From DTFZ01 sp050260375 (GTDB lineage: Bacteria; Bacillota; Clostridia; Christensenellales; SZUA-584), in assembly GCA_050260375.1 (NCBI GenBank), contig JBLNCA010000045.1, positions 124,001 through 188,000 of the forward strand: a DNA stretch of 64,000 nt, given 5' to 3'. The notes beneath the pieces were generated by a model. The model ran no database searches, was not told the DNA's origin, and saw only the letters and a list, made by a program, of their open reading frames with translations. This document shows, piece after piece, positions 52,623 to 62,460 of the stretch; within the stretch, counting starts at the first letter, position 1, and every line of letters begins with the position of its first letter. Made by a program: the position numbers and the translations under genes.

Positions 52623-53701
52623 TCTTTCTCCTTTTCTACCACCAAACTTTTCAAAAAACCAAACTCGGCAAGCTCTTTTTCCTGCGCGGCCTTTTCTTCA
52701 TAGTAAGCGGCAACCTTGCCGGCCCATACCTTTGACAGCTCCTTATCGGCGCGACGGTCGGGAATATTGAAGTCGCGCTTAAGTATGCCGCCCAAATATG
52801 CCGAGAGCTTCTCGGCTCCGTATATGTTAAGATGCAGCCCCGAATCGTACGTGTCCGTTCTAAGGTCTAAGCCCGTTTGCTCGTTAAGCTTAAGGAAGTT
52901 GATATACGTAAGCCCTTTTCTTTCCGCGTAATCGACCATCTGCTGGTCCCACTCGTCATACCAATGGGGGTAGATGCTGGGCGCCTTTATCAGTATAAGC
53001 TGTATGCCGTTTTCTTTGCACAGCTCTACCATCATATCGAGATAATTATAGCATACATCACTGAACGTATAGTCCGCAAGCTTTTGCGGTATGGGCGGCT
53101 GCCCGGCGGCTTTTATGTCTACGCGCATAAGGTAGCCGTTGTGCGAAACGGGCTTTTTATAGAACATATATTTAACGTCGTCGGAACTAAGTTCGCTCCA
53201 GCGCGAATGGAACCTGAGAAACGGGAAGATATACGACAGCAAATCTTCTTCGGGCGTCATCGAAGCTTTTATCGCCTTTATTTTTGCGGAGGACAGCCGC
53301 ATGCCGTCCAGAGTCATGCGGTTGTACGCCTCGTTCTGAGGCTCGCCGTATTTCATCGACAACACGTTGAAAACGACCACTTTGGGTTTTTCGTACATCA
53401 GCGTTTCTTCGAGCAGATAGTAAGACTGCCATATGAGCTGCTGCGGCGTTCCGCGGATATAGCTAGTTATGCCGTATTTCTCCCACAGCGTGACGGGGGA
53501 GAAGTTCTCGTATACTTCGCAGTCGCCTATGAATATCACGTCGTGCGGCGTAGTTTCGTTATAATATTCGGCGACAAGGGCTCCTTCGCGCACCGCGCCC
53601 ATATATTTGGGCATAAAAAGCAGCTGTAGCAGGTACAATATGCCCAGCACCGCAGCCGCAGTTACAGCAAAGTATATAAACACCATTTTGTTTCTTTTCA
53701 T
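52619..53701 (-). CDS. DltD-like SGNH-type membrane protein
   Basis: 360 residues, one N-terminal membrane helix (about 7-28), then an extracellular SGNH-hydrolase-like domain. Block I reads FIGDCEVYENFSP (Gly59-Asp60-Cys61), so a cysteine stands where the nucleophilic serine is usual. The C-terminal Asp/His block is DSGLHLNIYGAE. Its place directly after an MBOAT gene matches DltD/AlgX-type partners, which move acyl groups between carrier and polymer outside the membrane. Confidence 0.8.
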   Translation of the reverse strand: MKRNKMVFIYFAVTAAAVLGILYLLQLLFMPKYMGAVREGALVAEYYNETTPHDVIFIGDCEVYENFSPVTLWEKYGITSYIRGTPQQLIWQSYYLLEETLMYEKPKVVVFNVLSMKYGEPQNEAYNRMTLDGMRLSSAKIKAIKASMTPEEDLLSYIFPFLRFHSRWSELSSDDVKYMFYKKPVSHNGYLMRVDIKAAGQPPIPQKLADYTFSDVCYNYLDMMVELCKENGIQLILIKAPSIYPHWYDEWDQQMVDYAERKGLTYINFLKLNEQTGLDLRTDTYDSGLHLNIYGAEKLSAYLGGILKRDFNIPDRRADKELSKVWAGKVAAYYEEKAAQEKELAEFGFLKSLVVEKEKE

Positions 53702-53710
53702 GTAAGGCCC

Positions 53711-55300
53711 CTAAAACTGATTATAGATAAACTGGCTGGAATCGTAGCCTATGCCATAAGCGCCGAACACCAGCAGAGCAAGCAGCAAAACGGCTATAAG
53801 GCCATAGCGCAGCGCGTAAGTATTGCGGCTTAGCTGCTCGCGCACGCTGCCTCGGCGCTGTATCAGCGAAACCGCTATAAGAATGGCCGTCCCAAAGAGC
53901 ACTACTATGTAGTCCCACGCGGAAAGCCCGAGCTTTAACAGCGCGCCGCTGAAAAGCTGGCCCCAGTTCCAGTTTGTAAATATAGAGAAGAACATATTAA
54001 ACGACATGGGTACGTCCCGGTAGCAGTCGAGTATGCGAAGCGACGATAACAGGAAAAACGTGCGCACCACCTGAAACAGCCTGTATCCGAAAGTGTCCGC
54101 GAGTTTCGGAAACCTTGAGTGGAACTTTTCGTAAAGCGGCGAGAGTTCCTGGGAAATAATGATTATGAGCCCTGTAAGCACGCCCCACACGACGAAGTTC
54201 CACGCGGCTCCGTGCCACAGGCCGGTGACGAACCACACTACTATAGTCGCCACATATACGGACACGCGCTTGCCGAAGCCGTTGCCGAGCTTTGCCCTTG
54301 CTTTCTTGGACAGCTCCAGCATAGGCCTCGAGGCAGATATAGGGTAAAACATGTATTCGCGGAACCATGAGCTTAACGATATATGCCAGCGCCGCCAGTA
54401 TTCTGCGATGTTTTTGGAAAAGTACGGACGCAGGAAGTTTTCCTGCACCTTTATGCCCAGCACCTGCGCTATGCCTATCGTTATGTCTATGCCGCCCGTG
54501 AAGTCGGCGTACAGCTCGACGGCGTAAAACACCATCAAACACACTACAAACACGCCCTGATACGCAGCCGCGTCCTTAATAAGCGCGGTCACTGCGACGA
54601 GTATGCGGTCAGCTATTACGACTTTTTTGAAGTACCCCCAGAGTATGCGCTGCAATCCGAACGAGACCTGCTTTTTGTCGAAGTTGTGAGGCTCATAAAG
54701 CGTACTGCCAAGCTCGTCGTAGCGCGTGATCGGCCCCTGCACCAGCAGCGGGAAAAAAGAAACGAACAGCGCGAACTTTGCGATGTTGCGTTGCGCAGGG
54801 TACTTGCCGCGGTGTATGTCGATTATATATCCCATCGTCTGGAACGTATAGAACGATATGCCCATAGGAAGCAGAAGGTCCATATATACCGAGGGCGAAT
54901 CCGCAGCCGTAAACAGCGGGCTTACGAGGGTTATAGCGAAATTGGCGTATTTCAGTACGGCGAGTATGCCGAAGTTTATCAAAAGGCAGACAATAAGCCA
55001 GCCGCGCGTCTTTGCCTTTGTGGCGGCTTTATAAGCCTTGCGCTCGTCGGGCGAAAGCGACGCCTTATTATCCGCAAAGTACCGCTCGCGCTTTATTCGC
55101 AGCGTCTCCATGCGCAGCGCAATGGCGTACGTCGTGCAAATCGTCACGCTTATGTATACGCATCCCTGCCAGCCGGCGTATGCGCAAAAAAAGGCGTTGG
55201 CGGCAAGCATAAGCATCCACTGAAACCGTTTGGGTATCAGGTAGTAGACAACAAACACCGCCACCAGGAACAGCAGGAATATTCCTGATGTAAAAAGCAT
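53711..55300 (-). CDS. MBOAT O-acyltransferase (DltB/PatA/AlgI type)
   Basis: 529 residues with about ten membrane helices; AAGGAGGG before the ATG. The MBOAT histidines are seen: YWRRWHISLS (His306) and GLWHGAAWN (His363), as well as QGPITRYDEL and DFTGGIDI. DltB-type MBOATs take the acyl group from a carrier-protein thioester in the cytosol and pass it across the membrane. The carrier protein gene lies 9 bp upstream and the SGNH partner 9 bp downstream. Confidence 0.9.
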   Translation of the reverse strand: MLFTSGIFLLFLVAVFVVYYLIPKRFQWMLMLAANAFFCAYAGWQGCVYISVTICTTYAIALRMETLRIKRERYFADNKASLSPDERKAYKAATKAKTRGWLIVCLLINFGILAVLKYANFAITLVSPLFTAADSPSVYMDLLLPMGISFYTFQTMGYIIDIHRGKYPAQRNIAKFALFVSFFPLLVQGPITRYDELGSTLYEPHNFDKKQVSFGLQRILWGYFKKVVIADRILVAVTALIKDAAAYQGVFVVCLMVFYAVELYADFTGGIDITIGIAQVLGIKVQENFLRPYFSKNIAEYWRRWHISLSSWFREYMFYPISASRPMLELSKKARAKLGNGFGKRVSVYVATIVVWFVTGLWHGAAWNFVVWGVLTGLIIIISQELSPLYEKFHSRFPKLADTFGYRLFQVVRTFFLLSSLRILDCYRDVPMSFNMFFSIFTNWNWGQLFSGALLKLGLSAWDYIVVLFGTAILIAVSLIQRRGSVREQLSRNTYALRYGLIAVLLLALLVFGAYGIGYDSSQFIYNQF

Positions 55301-55309
55301 GCGCCCTCC

Positions 55310-55540
55310 TTAGTCCTCTTCGCTCAGGCGTTTAATAAGCGCGTATAGTGATTCAGCCGAATTGAAGTTTTCGGGCACGATTTCCTCGGCCGGTATGGCG
55401 ACTCCGTAGGCGTTGTCCACTTCGGCTATTATTGTAACGATATCGAACGAATCGAGTATCCTGTTGTCGATGAGCTTATCGTTTGCCTCAAAATCCACGT
55501 CGGGATGCAGGTCTTTAAGTATATTCAACAATGCTTCCAT
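55310..55540 (-). CDS. Acyl/aminoacyl carrier protein (DltC-like)
   Basis: 76 residues, one carrier domain. The phosphopantetheine attachment serine is Ser31 in NRILDSFDIVTII; the acidic helix 2 (EVDNAYGVAIPAEEI) is as in DltC. It lies between the adenylation-enzyme gene and the MBOAT gene, so it carries the activated amino acid from one to the other. Confidence 0.88.
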   Translation of the reverse strand: MEALLNILKDLHPDVDFEANDKLIDNRILDSFDIVTIIAEVDNAYGVAIPAEEIVPENFNSAESLYALIKRLSEED

Positions 55541-55601
55541 AATGTCTGCTCCTTATAGTTATATCAAAGCCCCAAAAGCCGCAGGAATATCGGGGCAAGT
55601 A

Positions 55602-57116
55602 TCACTTGCTTTGCGCCGCGTACTGCTGCTTTAAAGCGATGCGGTCCAGCTTGCCGTTGGGCGTGTACGGCATGGAACTGCGCCTGTATATGTGATTCGG
55701 CATCATATAGCGCGGCAGCCTTTCTTTAAGCGCCTTTGAAATAAGCGCCTCGTCGGTGTCGCCCGTATAGAAGAGCACGAGCTTTTTCTTTTCGTCGTCG
55801 AATATACAGCACGCGACGTTTACGGAGTTAAGGGCGTTCGCCGCGACTTCTATCTCGCCTATCTCTATGCGGTGGCCCATGTGCTTTATCTGGTTGTCCT
55901 TGCGTGATATGAACACAAGCTCGCCTCGCTCGTTATACCTGCCTATATCGCCCGTGCGGTATATGAGCTCGGGGTAATTTGCGTTGAGCGGGTTTTGCAC
56001 GAAGGCCTCAGACGTCTTTTCGGGCGCGCGGTAGTAACCTAGCGCAAGCGACGTGCCGCGTATGCATATCTCGCCTATCTCGCCGTTTTGCACAAGTCGG
56101 TCGTTTTCGTCTAATAGCAGTATCTCTGTGTTTCTAAACGGGCGCCCTATAGGTATCGTTTCGTCCAGCGCGAACTCCCTGTCAACCTCGTACCAGCACG
56201 ACATGCCCGTGGCTTCCGTGGGGCCGTAGAGGTTTATATAGCGCGCGCCGGGCACGTTCTCCCTCCACAGGTTGAACTGTTTGATGGGGAAGACCTCGCT
56301 GCCGAAAACGATAGTGCGCAGATATTTGGGCTTTGCCCGCTTGAACGCGCCCAGCCCAGAGACGAGCGTCAGCGCCGAGACGACCCAGCATACGGTGTTT
56401 ATCCTGTGGTTGTTGAGGTACTCGATAAGCGTTACGGGGAACATAAAAAGCTGTTTTGGTATTATCCACGTGGTAGCGCCGAATTTTAGCGTCGAGTATA
56501 TCTCCTTTAAGCACGCGTCCACGTAAAGCGGCACATGCATGCCGAACACCGTTTCGGAATCCACACGCAGCACTTCGGTGAGCGCCTCGATATAATCTAT
56601 TACCGAGCGGTGGCAGGCGACCACGCCTTTGGGCACGCCTGTCGAACCGGACGTGAACACTATGTATATCGGGTCGGTGTCTATCGCGTGTTCGCGCACG
56701 TACAAAAGCGCCGCTTCGTCAGCCGGAGTGTTCACAATGTCGTCATAAAGCAGAGCGTCTCCCGAAAATCCGTAGCCCGAGAGCTTTTCCTTCGACGCCT
56801 CGTCGCATATTACGGCCTGCGGCCCGAGCTGCTCGAATATGAGGCTTATACGCTGGGCCGGCATTTCTTCGTCGATGGGGACGTAATAGCAGCCCGCCGC
56901 AATTACGCCGAAAAACGCGAGTATTGCCTTAGGCGATTTCTGCATGAACACAACCACGGGTTTTTTATATATGCCGCGCGAGTACAAAAACGAGCCTATC
57001 GCTCTTGAACCGTCGTAGAGCTGTTTGAAGCTAAGCGAAGTATTATCGTCCGCAAACGCCGTTTTTTGAGGGTACATGGCGGCGGCTTTATCCAGATATT
57101 CAAGCACGTTTATCAT
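55602..57116 (-). CDS. DltA-like adenylation enzyme (amino-acid:carrier ligase)
   Basis: 504 residues, the length of DltA. Adenylate-forming motifs: YIVFTSGSTGVPKGV (core A3, about 151-165), YGPTEAT (A5), IYRTGDIGRY (A7), KHMGHRIEIGEIE (A8) and the final NGKLDR with catalytic lysine (A10). It activates an amino acid as adenylate and loads it on the carrier protein encoded 61 bp downstream. D-Ala is the DltA substrate; whether that holds here is not decided by motifs I can score. Confidence 0.87.
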   Translation of the reverse strand: MINVLEYLDKAAAMYPQKTAFADDNTSLSFKQLYDGSRAIGSFLYSRGIYKKPVVVFMQKSPKAILAFFGVIAAGCYYVPIDEEMPAQRISLIFEQLGPQAVICDEASKEKLSGYGFSGDALLYDDIVNTPADEAALLYVREHAIDTDPIYIVFTSGSTGVPKGVVACHRSVIDYIEALTEVLRVDSETVFGMHVPLYVDACLKEIYSTLKFGATTWIIPKQLFMFPVTLIEYLNNHRINTVCWVVSALTLVSGLGAFKRAKPKYLRTIVFGSEVFPIKQFNLWRENVPGARYINLYGPTEATGMSCWYEVDREFALDETIPIGRPFRNTEILLLDENDRLVQNGEIGEICIRGTSLALGYYRAPEKTSEAFVQNPLNANYPELIYRTGDIGRYNERGELVFISRKDNQIKHMGHRIEIGEIEVAANALNSVNVACCIFDDEKKKLVLFYTGDTDEALISKALKERLPRYMMPNHIYRRSSMPYTPNGKLDRIALKQQYAAQSK

Positions 57117-57136
57117 TTAAGCGATACTCCTGCGCG

Positions 57137-59248
57137 TTATTCCAGTTTAAACGATTCGGCGGGCGTCTTTGGATACAGGTCTCTGTTGAAGCTCCACCAA
57201 TTGGGCCCCCGTCCCAGCAGCTCCTTGTCCGTCTTCATGAAGCATTCAAAGTTGCGCGGCCCTACGTTTATTGCGTCAAAATGATACCAGCCCGTACCCA
57301 GATTTGCAAGCACCCAGAAGTGTTCCGTGGTTTTCGTCTTGCTGCCCCAGCGCTCGACGCACATAGTCTGCGCGCCTATCTCGTTTAAAAGACACCGCGC
57401 GGTAGCGTAAAACGTGTAGCAATCGCCTCTGCCCTCGGTGATGCCGCGATACGCCTCGAAATTAAAGTCTTTCTTGTTGGAGATGCCGTTGTACTTTATA
57501 TGCGTGTTGACATACTTGAAAATTGCATAAGCCTTTTTGCCGATCGACATATCGGGCGTGGTGATTTGGGAAAGCACCTGCTGAGCCGCCTCGTGAAGCT
57601 TCTCGTCCGAGACTGTCTGTTCCACGAACGTAAAGTTGCATGTCTGCTGGGTCGTGTTGCCCGACGAATCGGTGGCGATGTATGTCACCTCGTACGTGCC
57701 CGCCGCGTTTATATTCACCTTCGAGTTGTCAACCTGTAAGTCCACCTCGTCGTCGCAGTTGTCCTCGGCAAAAACGTCGGCGAAGTAGGCGACGGCCTTA
57801 CCGATATAGACATAGCGATCCTTCACGCCGTATAGGGTGGGGGCTTCGGTGTCGGGCTTAAGCGTTAGAGTTGAAGTGTATTCCGACGAGTTGCCTGCGG
57901 CGTCCGTAAGCACAACGGTAACGCTTTGAGCGCTCTGCGAGTTCCAGTCCGGCTCCTGCTTGAAGGAATATGCAATCTGCGTATAATCGAACGCGTTATT
58001 GACGAACTTTTCGGGAGCAAGGGGATGCGCCAAATACCACTGCACATCGGCAGGTTCAGCCTTGGGCGGCGTGGTGTCCACAACCGTTACCCTAGTAAGG
58101 TTTCTTTGCCCGTCGATTATAACCTCAACGTCAAATTCGCCGAGAGTATTGGGTATCATCTCGGATACAAGAGACGCCGAAGCTTTCCCCGCGGCTTCCG
58201 CGAACTCCGCAGCGGCAAGCGGGGTGTTTCTTATCTCCACGGTGATTGGCGCGACGTTGGATATTAGCAGCGATGCCTTGGCTTCCGCGCTGTTGCCTCC
58301 AAGGTCGGTCGCGACTACGACTGCGTCCTGAAGCCCCGTCTTTGAAAAATCGGGCTCGGCTTTAAATGAATACGAAAGCGTCGTCGCGTCCTCGGCGGAC
58401 GCGATAAAGTCTTCCGGCTTCGCCTGGTCGCCCGGCTTTATATGCACGAGCTTTGTCGTTATCACGGGGCTTATCGTGTCGGCAACGGAAAGAACGGACG
58501 TATACGTAACGCCGTTTGCTTCTATCGAAACGTCGTATTGCCCTGGGGTAGTAAGAGGCAGCGAGGAAATATCGGTAAGCATCGTTGCGTTGAGCGATTT
58601 GTCAACGAGAAAATCCTCCAGCGCCGGAGGGTTGCCGCCTGCTTCAAACTCAAGCGTGTCAACGACAGCCCTTATATGCAGAGTGGACGTAACCGTCGAT
58701 GTGTTGCCGCTCATGTCCCGAAGCGTCAAAACGACGGAATAATCGCCGGCCTTGCCGAACTCGGGCTCGCGCTGCCACTGTATATTCACCTTATCCTTAT
58801 CCTTAAGGTCCGTTATCAGTTTGTCAGGCGTTATCTTATCGTTTATTGATATCGTCAGCTCGACAGGATGAGCAACCGGCGCGACAGTGTCCTTAACGAC
58901 AAGATTGACAAGCCTGTCGTTGCCGTCTACGGATATGTGTATCCAATTGCTGCCCGTTTTTGTTACGTCAATAGTGGATAGGTCGGTTAAATACTCCACC
59001 GAAGATTTGCCGCTTATCGAAAACACCTGCGCCGAAGGAACGGGGTCGCCCAATTCCACGGCGAATACTATATGTATGTCGGAATAGAGGATTAATAGCG
59101 CCGTCAGCGCGACGACGCACAAGAAGAGTATGCAGCCGGTAATATATAAGGCGGTACGCCGCTTACGGCGTTTTTTTCTTCGCTTGAGCCTTTGCGCCGA
59201 TCTTTTGTCGAAGTCTAAAACAAGCGTATTCGATTTTTTTTGTACCAT
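57137..59248 (-). CDS. Membrane-anchored Ig-repeat protein with transglutaminase-like domain
   Basis: 703 residues. A very basic cytosolic N-terminus (KRRKKRRKRR, about 22-31) and a membrane helix (33-54) are followed by about five Ig/HYR-like beta domains recognisable by VKDTVAPVAHPVEL, VADTISPVITTKLV, VVDTTPPKAEPADV and DTEAPTLYGVKDRY, then a transglutaminase-core domain. Triad: Cys610 (GRGDCYTFY), His643 (TEHFWVL) and Asp658 (YHFDAI). First gene of the minus-strand cluster, 20 bp before the DltA-like gene. Function could be protease, cross-linking or amide transfer at the cell surface. Confidence 0.87.
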   Translation of the reverse strand: MVQKKSNTLVLDFDKRSAQRLKRRKKRRKRRTALYITGCILFLCVVALTALLILYSDIHIVFAVELGDPVPSAQVFSISGKSSVEYLTDLSTIDVTKTGSNWIHISVDGNDRLVNLVVKDTVAPVAHPVELTISINDKITPDKLITDLKDKDKVNIQWQREPEFGKAGDYSVVLTLRDMSGNTSTVTSTLHIRAVVDTLEFEAGGNPPALEDFLVDKSLNATMLTDISSLPLTTPGQYDVSIEANGVTYTSVLSVADTISPVITTKLVHIKPGDQAKPEDFIASAEDATTLSYSFKAEPDFSKTGLQDAVVVATDLGGNSAEAKASLLISNVAPITVEIRNTPLAAAEFAEAAGKASASLVSEMIPNTLGEFDVEVIIDGQRNLTRVTVVDTTPPKAEPADVQWYLAHPLAPEKFVNNAFDYTQIAYSFKQEPDWNSQSAQSVTVVLTDAAGNSSEYTSTLTLKPDTEAPTLYGVKDRYVYIGKAVAYFADVFAEDNCDDEVDLQVDNSKVNINAAGTYEVTYIATDSSGNTTQQTCNFTFVEQTVSDEKLHEAAQQVLSQITTPDMSIGKKAYAIFKYVNTHIKYNGISNKKDFNFEAYRGITEGRGDCYTFYATARCLLNEIGAQTMCVERWGSKTKTTEHFWVLANLGTGWYHFDAINVGPRNFECFMKTDKELLGRGPNWWSFNRDLYPKTPAESFKLE

Positions 59249-59583
59249 ATATTCATCCGCAAATAATTATAATTTGCACCACCATAAAATATGCCTGCGC
59301 TTTATTTGATATATAAGGCAATTTCAGTAATCAAAGTATAGCACTCATATCATATCCGTGCAACAGCTACGGCGGCGTAACTCGGCAAACTTTACAAAAT
59401 GATAACAGTTGTACTTTTTAACATAAAAAGACATGGATTTTTTTGACCGCAAAAATATCCAGTATGTTTTCCGGTGTTTATTTGCACAGTTAAAATATAT
59501 CCCACGTTCAATAATTTTATCTATTCATGTTAATGCATACCAAGCGTAATATGAACATATCAAATGATAGGAGGTATCATTGA
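59249..59583. other. Divergent intergenic region
   Basis: AT-rich control region between the dlt-like cluster and the monosaccharide transporter. TATAAT on the minus strand (59266-59271) could serve the cluster but lacks a matching -35. AGGAGG at about 59571 belongs to the binding-protein gene. No gene is seen. Confidence 0.4.
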
Positions 59584-60750
59584 ATGGCAAAAAAGTTGGT
59601 TGTATTTTTGCTCGCGTTCGCCATGGTGGCAGTGATGTTTGCGGCATGTACGCAGGCTCCCGCTACGGCATCCGAAGCTCCTTCTGAGGCTGCGCCTGCA
59701 TCCGAAGCTCCTTCTGAGGCTCCGCCGGCATCCGAGGCTCCTGCGGAAGGAAAGACCGTAGGGCTGACAATGCCGACGAAGTCGTTGCAGAGGTGGAACG
59801 AGGACGGCGCTAACGTGAAGGCTGCGCTGGAAGCTAAGGGTTACAAGGTAGACCTTCAGTATGCTGACAATAAGCAGGACGTACAGAATACCCAGATCGA
59901 GAACCAGATTACTATGGGCGTAGACATTCTCGTTATTGCTTCTATTGACGGCGGCGCGCTCGGCGGTGTGCTGGAGCAGGCAAAAGCGGCGAACATACCC
60001 GTTATCGCTTACGACAGGCTGCTTACAAACACCGACAAGTGCGACTACTATGCAACGTTCGACAACTATGGCGTTGGCAAAATGCAGGCCGAGGCCCTTG
60101 TGAGTGCGCTGGGGTTGGATAAAGGAGAAAAGGGTCCGTTCAATATTGAAATATTTGGCGGTTCTCCTGACGACAACAACGCCCACATAATACATAAGGC
60201 GCATATGGACGTTATACAGCAGTATATCGACAGTGGTGCTTTGATTATCACATCCGGCCAGACGACAATGGAGCAGATCGGTATTCAGGCGTGGGATCCC
60301 GCTACGGCTCAGGCAAGGATGGACAACCTGCTCACAGCTTATTATGCTGACAAGGATGTCAAAGCCGTTCTTTGCTCGAACGACAGTACTGCACATGGCG
60401 TCATCGCCTCGCTCAAGGGGTCTGGATACGGCACAGCCGACAAGCCTTACCCGATCGTTACCGGCCAGGACTGCGATAAGATCAACTTAGGACATATCGC
60501 ACGTGGCGAGCAGTACATGAGCATATTTAAGGACACGCGTATTCTTGCCGATGAAATCGTCAAGATGGTCGACGCCATACTCTCCGGAAAAAAAGCGGAG
60601 ACAAACACGACATATGACAACGGCGTGATAAAAGAAGTGCCTACATTAGGCTGCAAGCTCCAGCTGGTCACCAAAGACAACTGGAAACAAGTGGTAATCG
60701 ACTCCGGATATTACAAGATTGAAGATATCCCGGTGGAAGAGACTGAGTAA
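59584..60750 (+). CDS. chvE: Multiple-monosaccharide ABC transporter substrate-binding lipoprotein
   Basis: 388 residues; ATAGGAGG upstream. Signal peptide with lipobox (FAAC, Cys22), a linker of imperfect SEAPSEA repeats (about 30-54; the DNA is also tandemly repeated), then a periplasmic-binding domain of the ChvE/xylose type: GLTMPTKSLQRWNEDGANVK, NQITMGVDILVIASIDG, VIAYDRLL and TGQDCDKINLGHIARGEQ. It binds a pentose or hexose outside the cell and delivers it to the MmsA/MmsB pair downstream. Confidence 0.9.
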   Translation: MAKKLVVFLLAFAMVAVMFAACTQAPATASEAPSEAAPASEAPSEAPPASEAPAEGKTVGLTMPTKSLQRWNEDGANVKAALEAKGYKVDLQYADNKQDVQNTQIENQITMGVDILVIASIDGGALGGVLEQAKAANIPVIAYDRLLTNTDKCDYYATFDNYGVGKMQAEALVSALGLDKGEKGPFNIEIFGGSPDDNNAHIIHKAHMDVIQQYIDSGALIITSGQTTMEQIGIQAWDPATAQARMDNLLTAYYADKDVKAVLCSNDSTAHGVIASLKGSGYGTADKPYPIVTGQDCDKINLGHIARGEQYMSIFKDTRILADEIVKMVDAILSGKKAETNTTYDNGVIKEVPTLGCKLQLVTKDNWKQVVIDSGYYKIEDIPVEETE

Positions 60751-60778
60751 GGTAAGGAAACTGATATACCCGTAGGTG

Positions 60779-60807
60779 AAATGGCGGCAGAGATACTGCC
60801 GCCATTT
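60779..60807 (+). promoter_or_regulatory. Perfect 12-bp hairpin between binding protein and ATPase
   Basis: AAATGGCGGCAG (60779-60790) pairs exactly with CTGCCGCCATTT (60796-60807) across five bases, ending in four T. It probably attenuates transcription or protects the chvE mRNA so the binding protein exceeds the membrane components. Confidence 0.7.
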
Positions 60808-60911
60808 TAACGGGGGGCCAGCCCCTCGTAATGCAGGCTTATTAAACTAAAATGAGCCGGAGCAGGGGACGAGAATAATGAATCTATATTTTGCGGACAA
60901 GGAGTGATCGA

Positions 60912-62459
60912 ATGTCGGAGTATATCCTGGAAATGGACGATATTACGAAAGAATTCCCTGGCGTCGTCGCTCTTAAAGATGTTACCTTTCAGGTAAAAAA
61001 AGGCGAAATCCATGCGCTGGTCGGTGAGAACGGGGCGGGCAAGTCTACGCTGATGAATGTTTTGAGCGGGATACACCCATACGGCTCGTATACCGGCAAC
61101 ATCATCTTTAAAGGTGCGGAGTGCAGGTTTAGGAACATAAGCGAAAGCGAAGCGGCGGGCATCGCCATTATCCATCAGGAACTGGCATTAAGCCCTTATA
61201 TGACGATAGCGGAAAACATTTTTCTGGGAAACGAAAGAGCGAAAAACGGCATTATAAACTGGGACGAGACCAACAGAAAAGCTGTCGAGCTCATGAAAAA
61301 GGTTGGCCTGAAAGAGAAGCATACCACGCGGGTCAAGGACATAGGCGTAGGTAAGCAGCAGCTTGTCGAGATAGCCAAAGCGCTGTCAAAAAACTGCGAA
61401 CTGCTGATACTCGACGAGCCTACCGCGGCGCTCAATGACGATGATTCCGACCACCTTCTCTCACTTTTACAGACGCTTAACGAAGAGCACGGCTTAACGT
61501 GCATACTCATTTCGCATAAGATACATGAAGTAATAAAAATAGCGCACAGCATAACGGTATTGCGCGATGGTAAAACGATAGAAACGCTGGATAACAGCGA
61601 GCATGTAAGCGAGGGCGTTATTATAAGGGATATGGTAGGCCGCGAGCTTATGGACCGGTTTCCCAGACACAACGCAAAGATAGGCGAGATTGGATTTGAA
61701 ATAAAGGATTGGGTGGTGCACGATCCTCTCGATGAGGATAAGGTCGTAATTGACCACGTCAACATTAACGTACGCAAAGGCGAGATAATCGGCCTGGCAG
61801 GCCTGATGGGCGCGGGCAGGACGGAACTTGCGATGAGCGTTTTTGGAAGGGCGTATGGAAAAAAGATTAGCGGTACGCTGATTAAAGACGGTAAAGAGAT
61901 TGTGCTGCACAAGGTCAGCGATGCGATAGCCAATGGTATCGTTTACGTTACCGAGGACAGGAAAACCGCGGGGCTTATAATTATACAGGATATAAAACGC
62001 AACATCACTCTCGCCAATTTGAAAGCGATCACCCGAAGGCTCGTCGTAAACGAAGACGAGGAGATCATGATTGGAAAGAACTACCGGGAAAAGCTTAACA
62101 TCAAGTCGTCAAGCGTGTTCCAGAAAGTGGGCAACCTATCAGGAGGAAACCAGCAGAAGGTGGTGTTGAGCAAATGGATATTTGCCGATCCTGATGTGCT
62201 CATACTCGACGAACCTACGAGGGGCATAGACGTAGGAGCAAAGTATGAGATATACAAGATCATCATACAATTGGCGGAAGCAGGAAAATGCGTCATCATG
62301 ATTTCTTCCGAGCTGCCGGAAATACTGGGAATTACAGACCGCTTATATATCATGAACGAAGGAAGAATAGTCGGTGAGATGAAAACGGAAGAGGCGACGC
62401 AGGTGGGGATCATGTCGACAATCATACAAAGTTCAGACAGAAGCGACAGGGGGAATTGA
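60912..62459 (+). CDS. mmsA: Monosaccharide ABC transporter ATPase with two ABC domains
   Basis: Start at the ATG after CAAGGAG; 515 residues. Two tandem ABC domains: the first with Walker [10 protein letters not shown] (38-46) and [13 protein letters not shown], the second (about 255-500) with [28 protein letters not shown] and [12 protein letters not shown]. This is the RbsA/MglA/GguA layout. It drives uptake through the MmsB-type permease, which starts one base after its stop. Confidence 0.92.
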   Translation: MSEYILEMDDITKEFPGVVALKDVTFQVKKGEIHALVGENGAGKSTLMNVLSGIHPYGSYTGNIIFKGAECRFRNISESEAAGIAIIHQELALSPYMTIAENIFLGNERAKNGIINWDETNRKAVELMKKVGLKEKHTTRVKDIGVGKQQLVEIAKALSKNCELLILDEPTAALNDDDSDHLLSLLQTLNEEHGLTCILISHKIHEVIKIAHSITVLRDGKTIETLDNSEHVSEGVIIRDMVGRELMDRFPRHNAKIGEIGFEIKDWVVHDPLDEDKVVIDHVNINVRKGEIIGLAGLMGAGRTELAMSVFGRAYGKKISGTLIKDGKEIVLHKVSDAIANGIVYVTEDRKTAGLIIIQDIKRNITLANLKAITRRLVVNEDEEIMIGKNYREKLNIKSSSVFQKVGNLSGGNQQKVVLSKWIFADPDVLILDEPTRGIDVGAKYEIYKIIIQLAEAGKCVIMISSELPEILGITDRLYIMNEGRIVGEMKTEEATQVGIMSTIIQSSDRSDRGN

Positions 62460-62460
62460 A

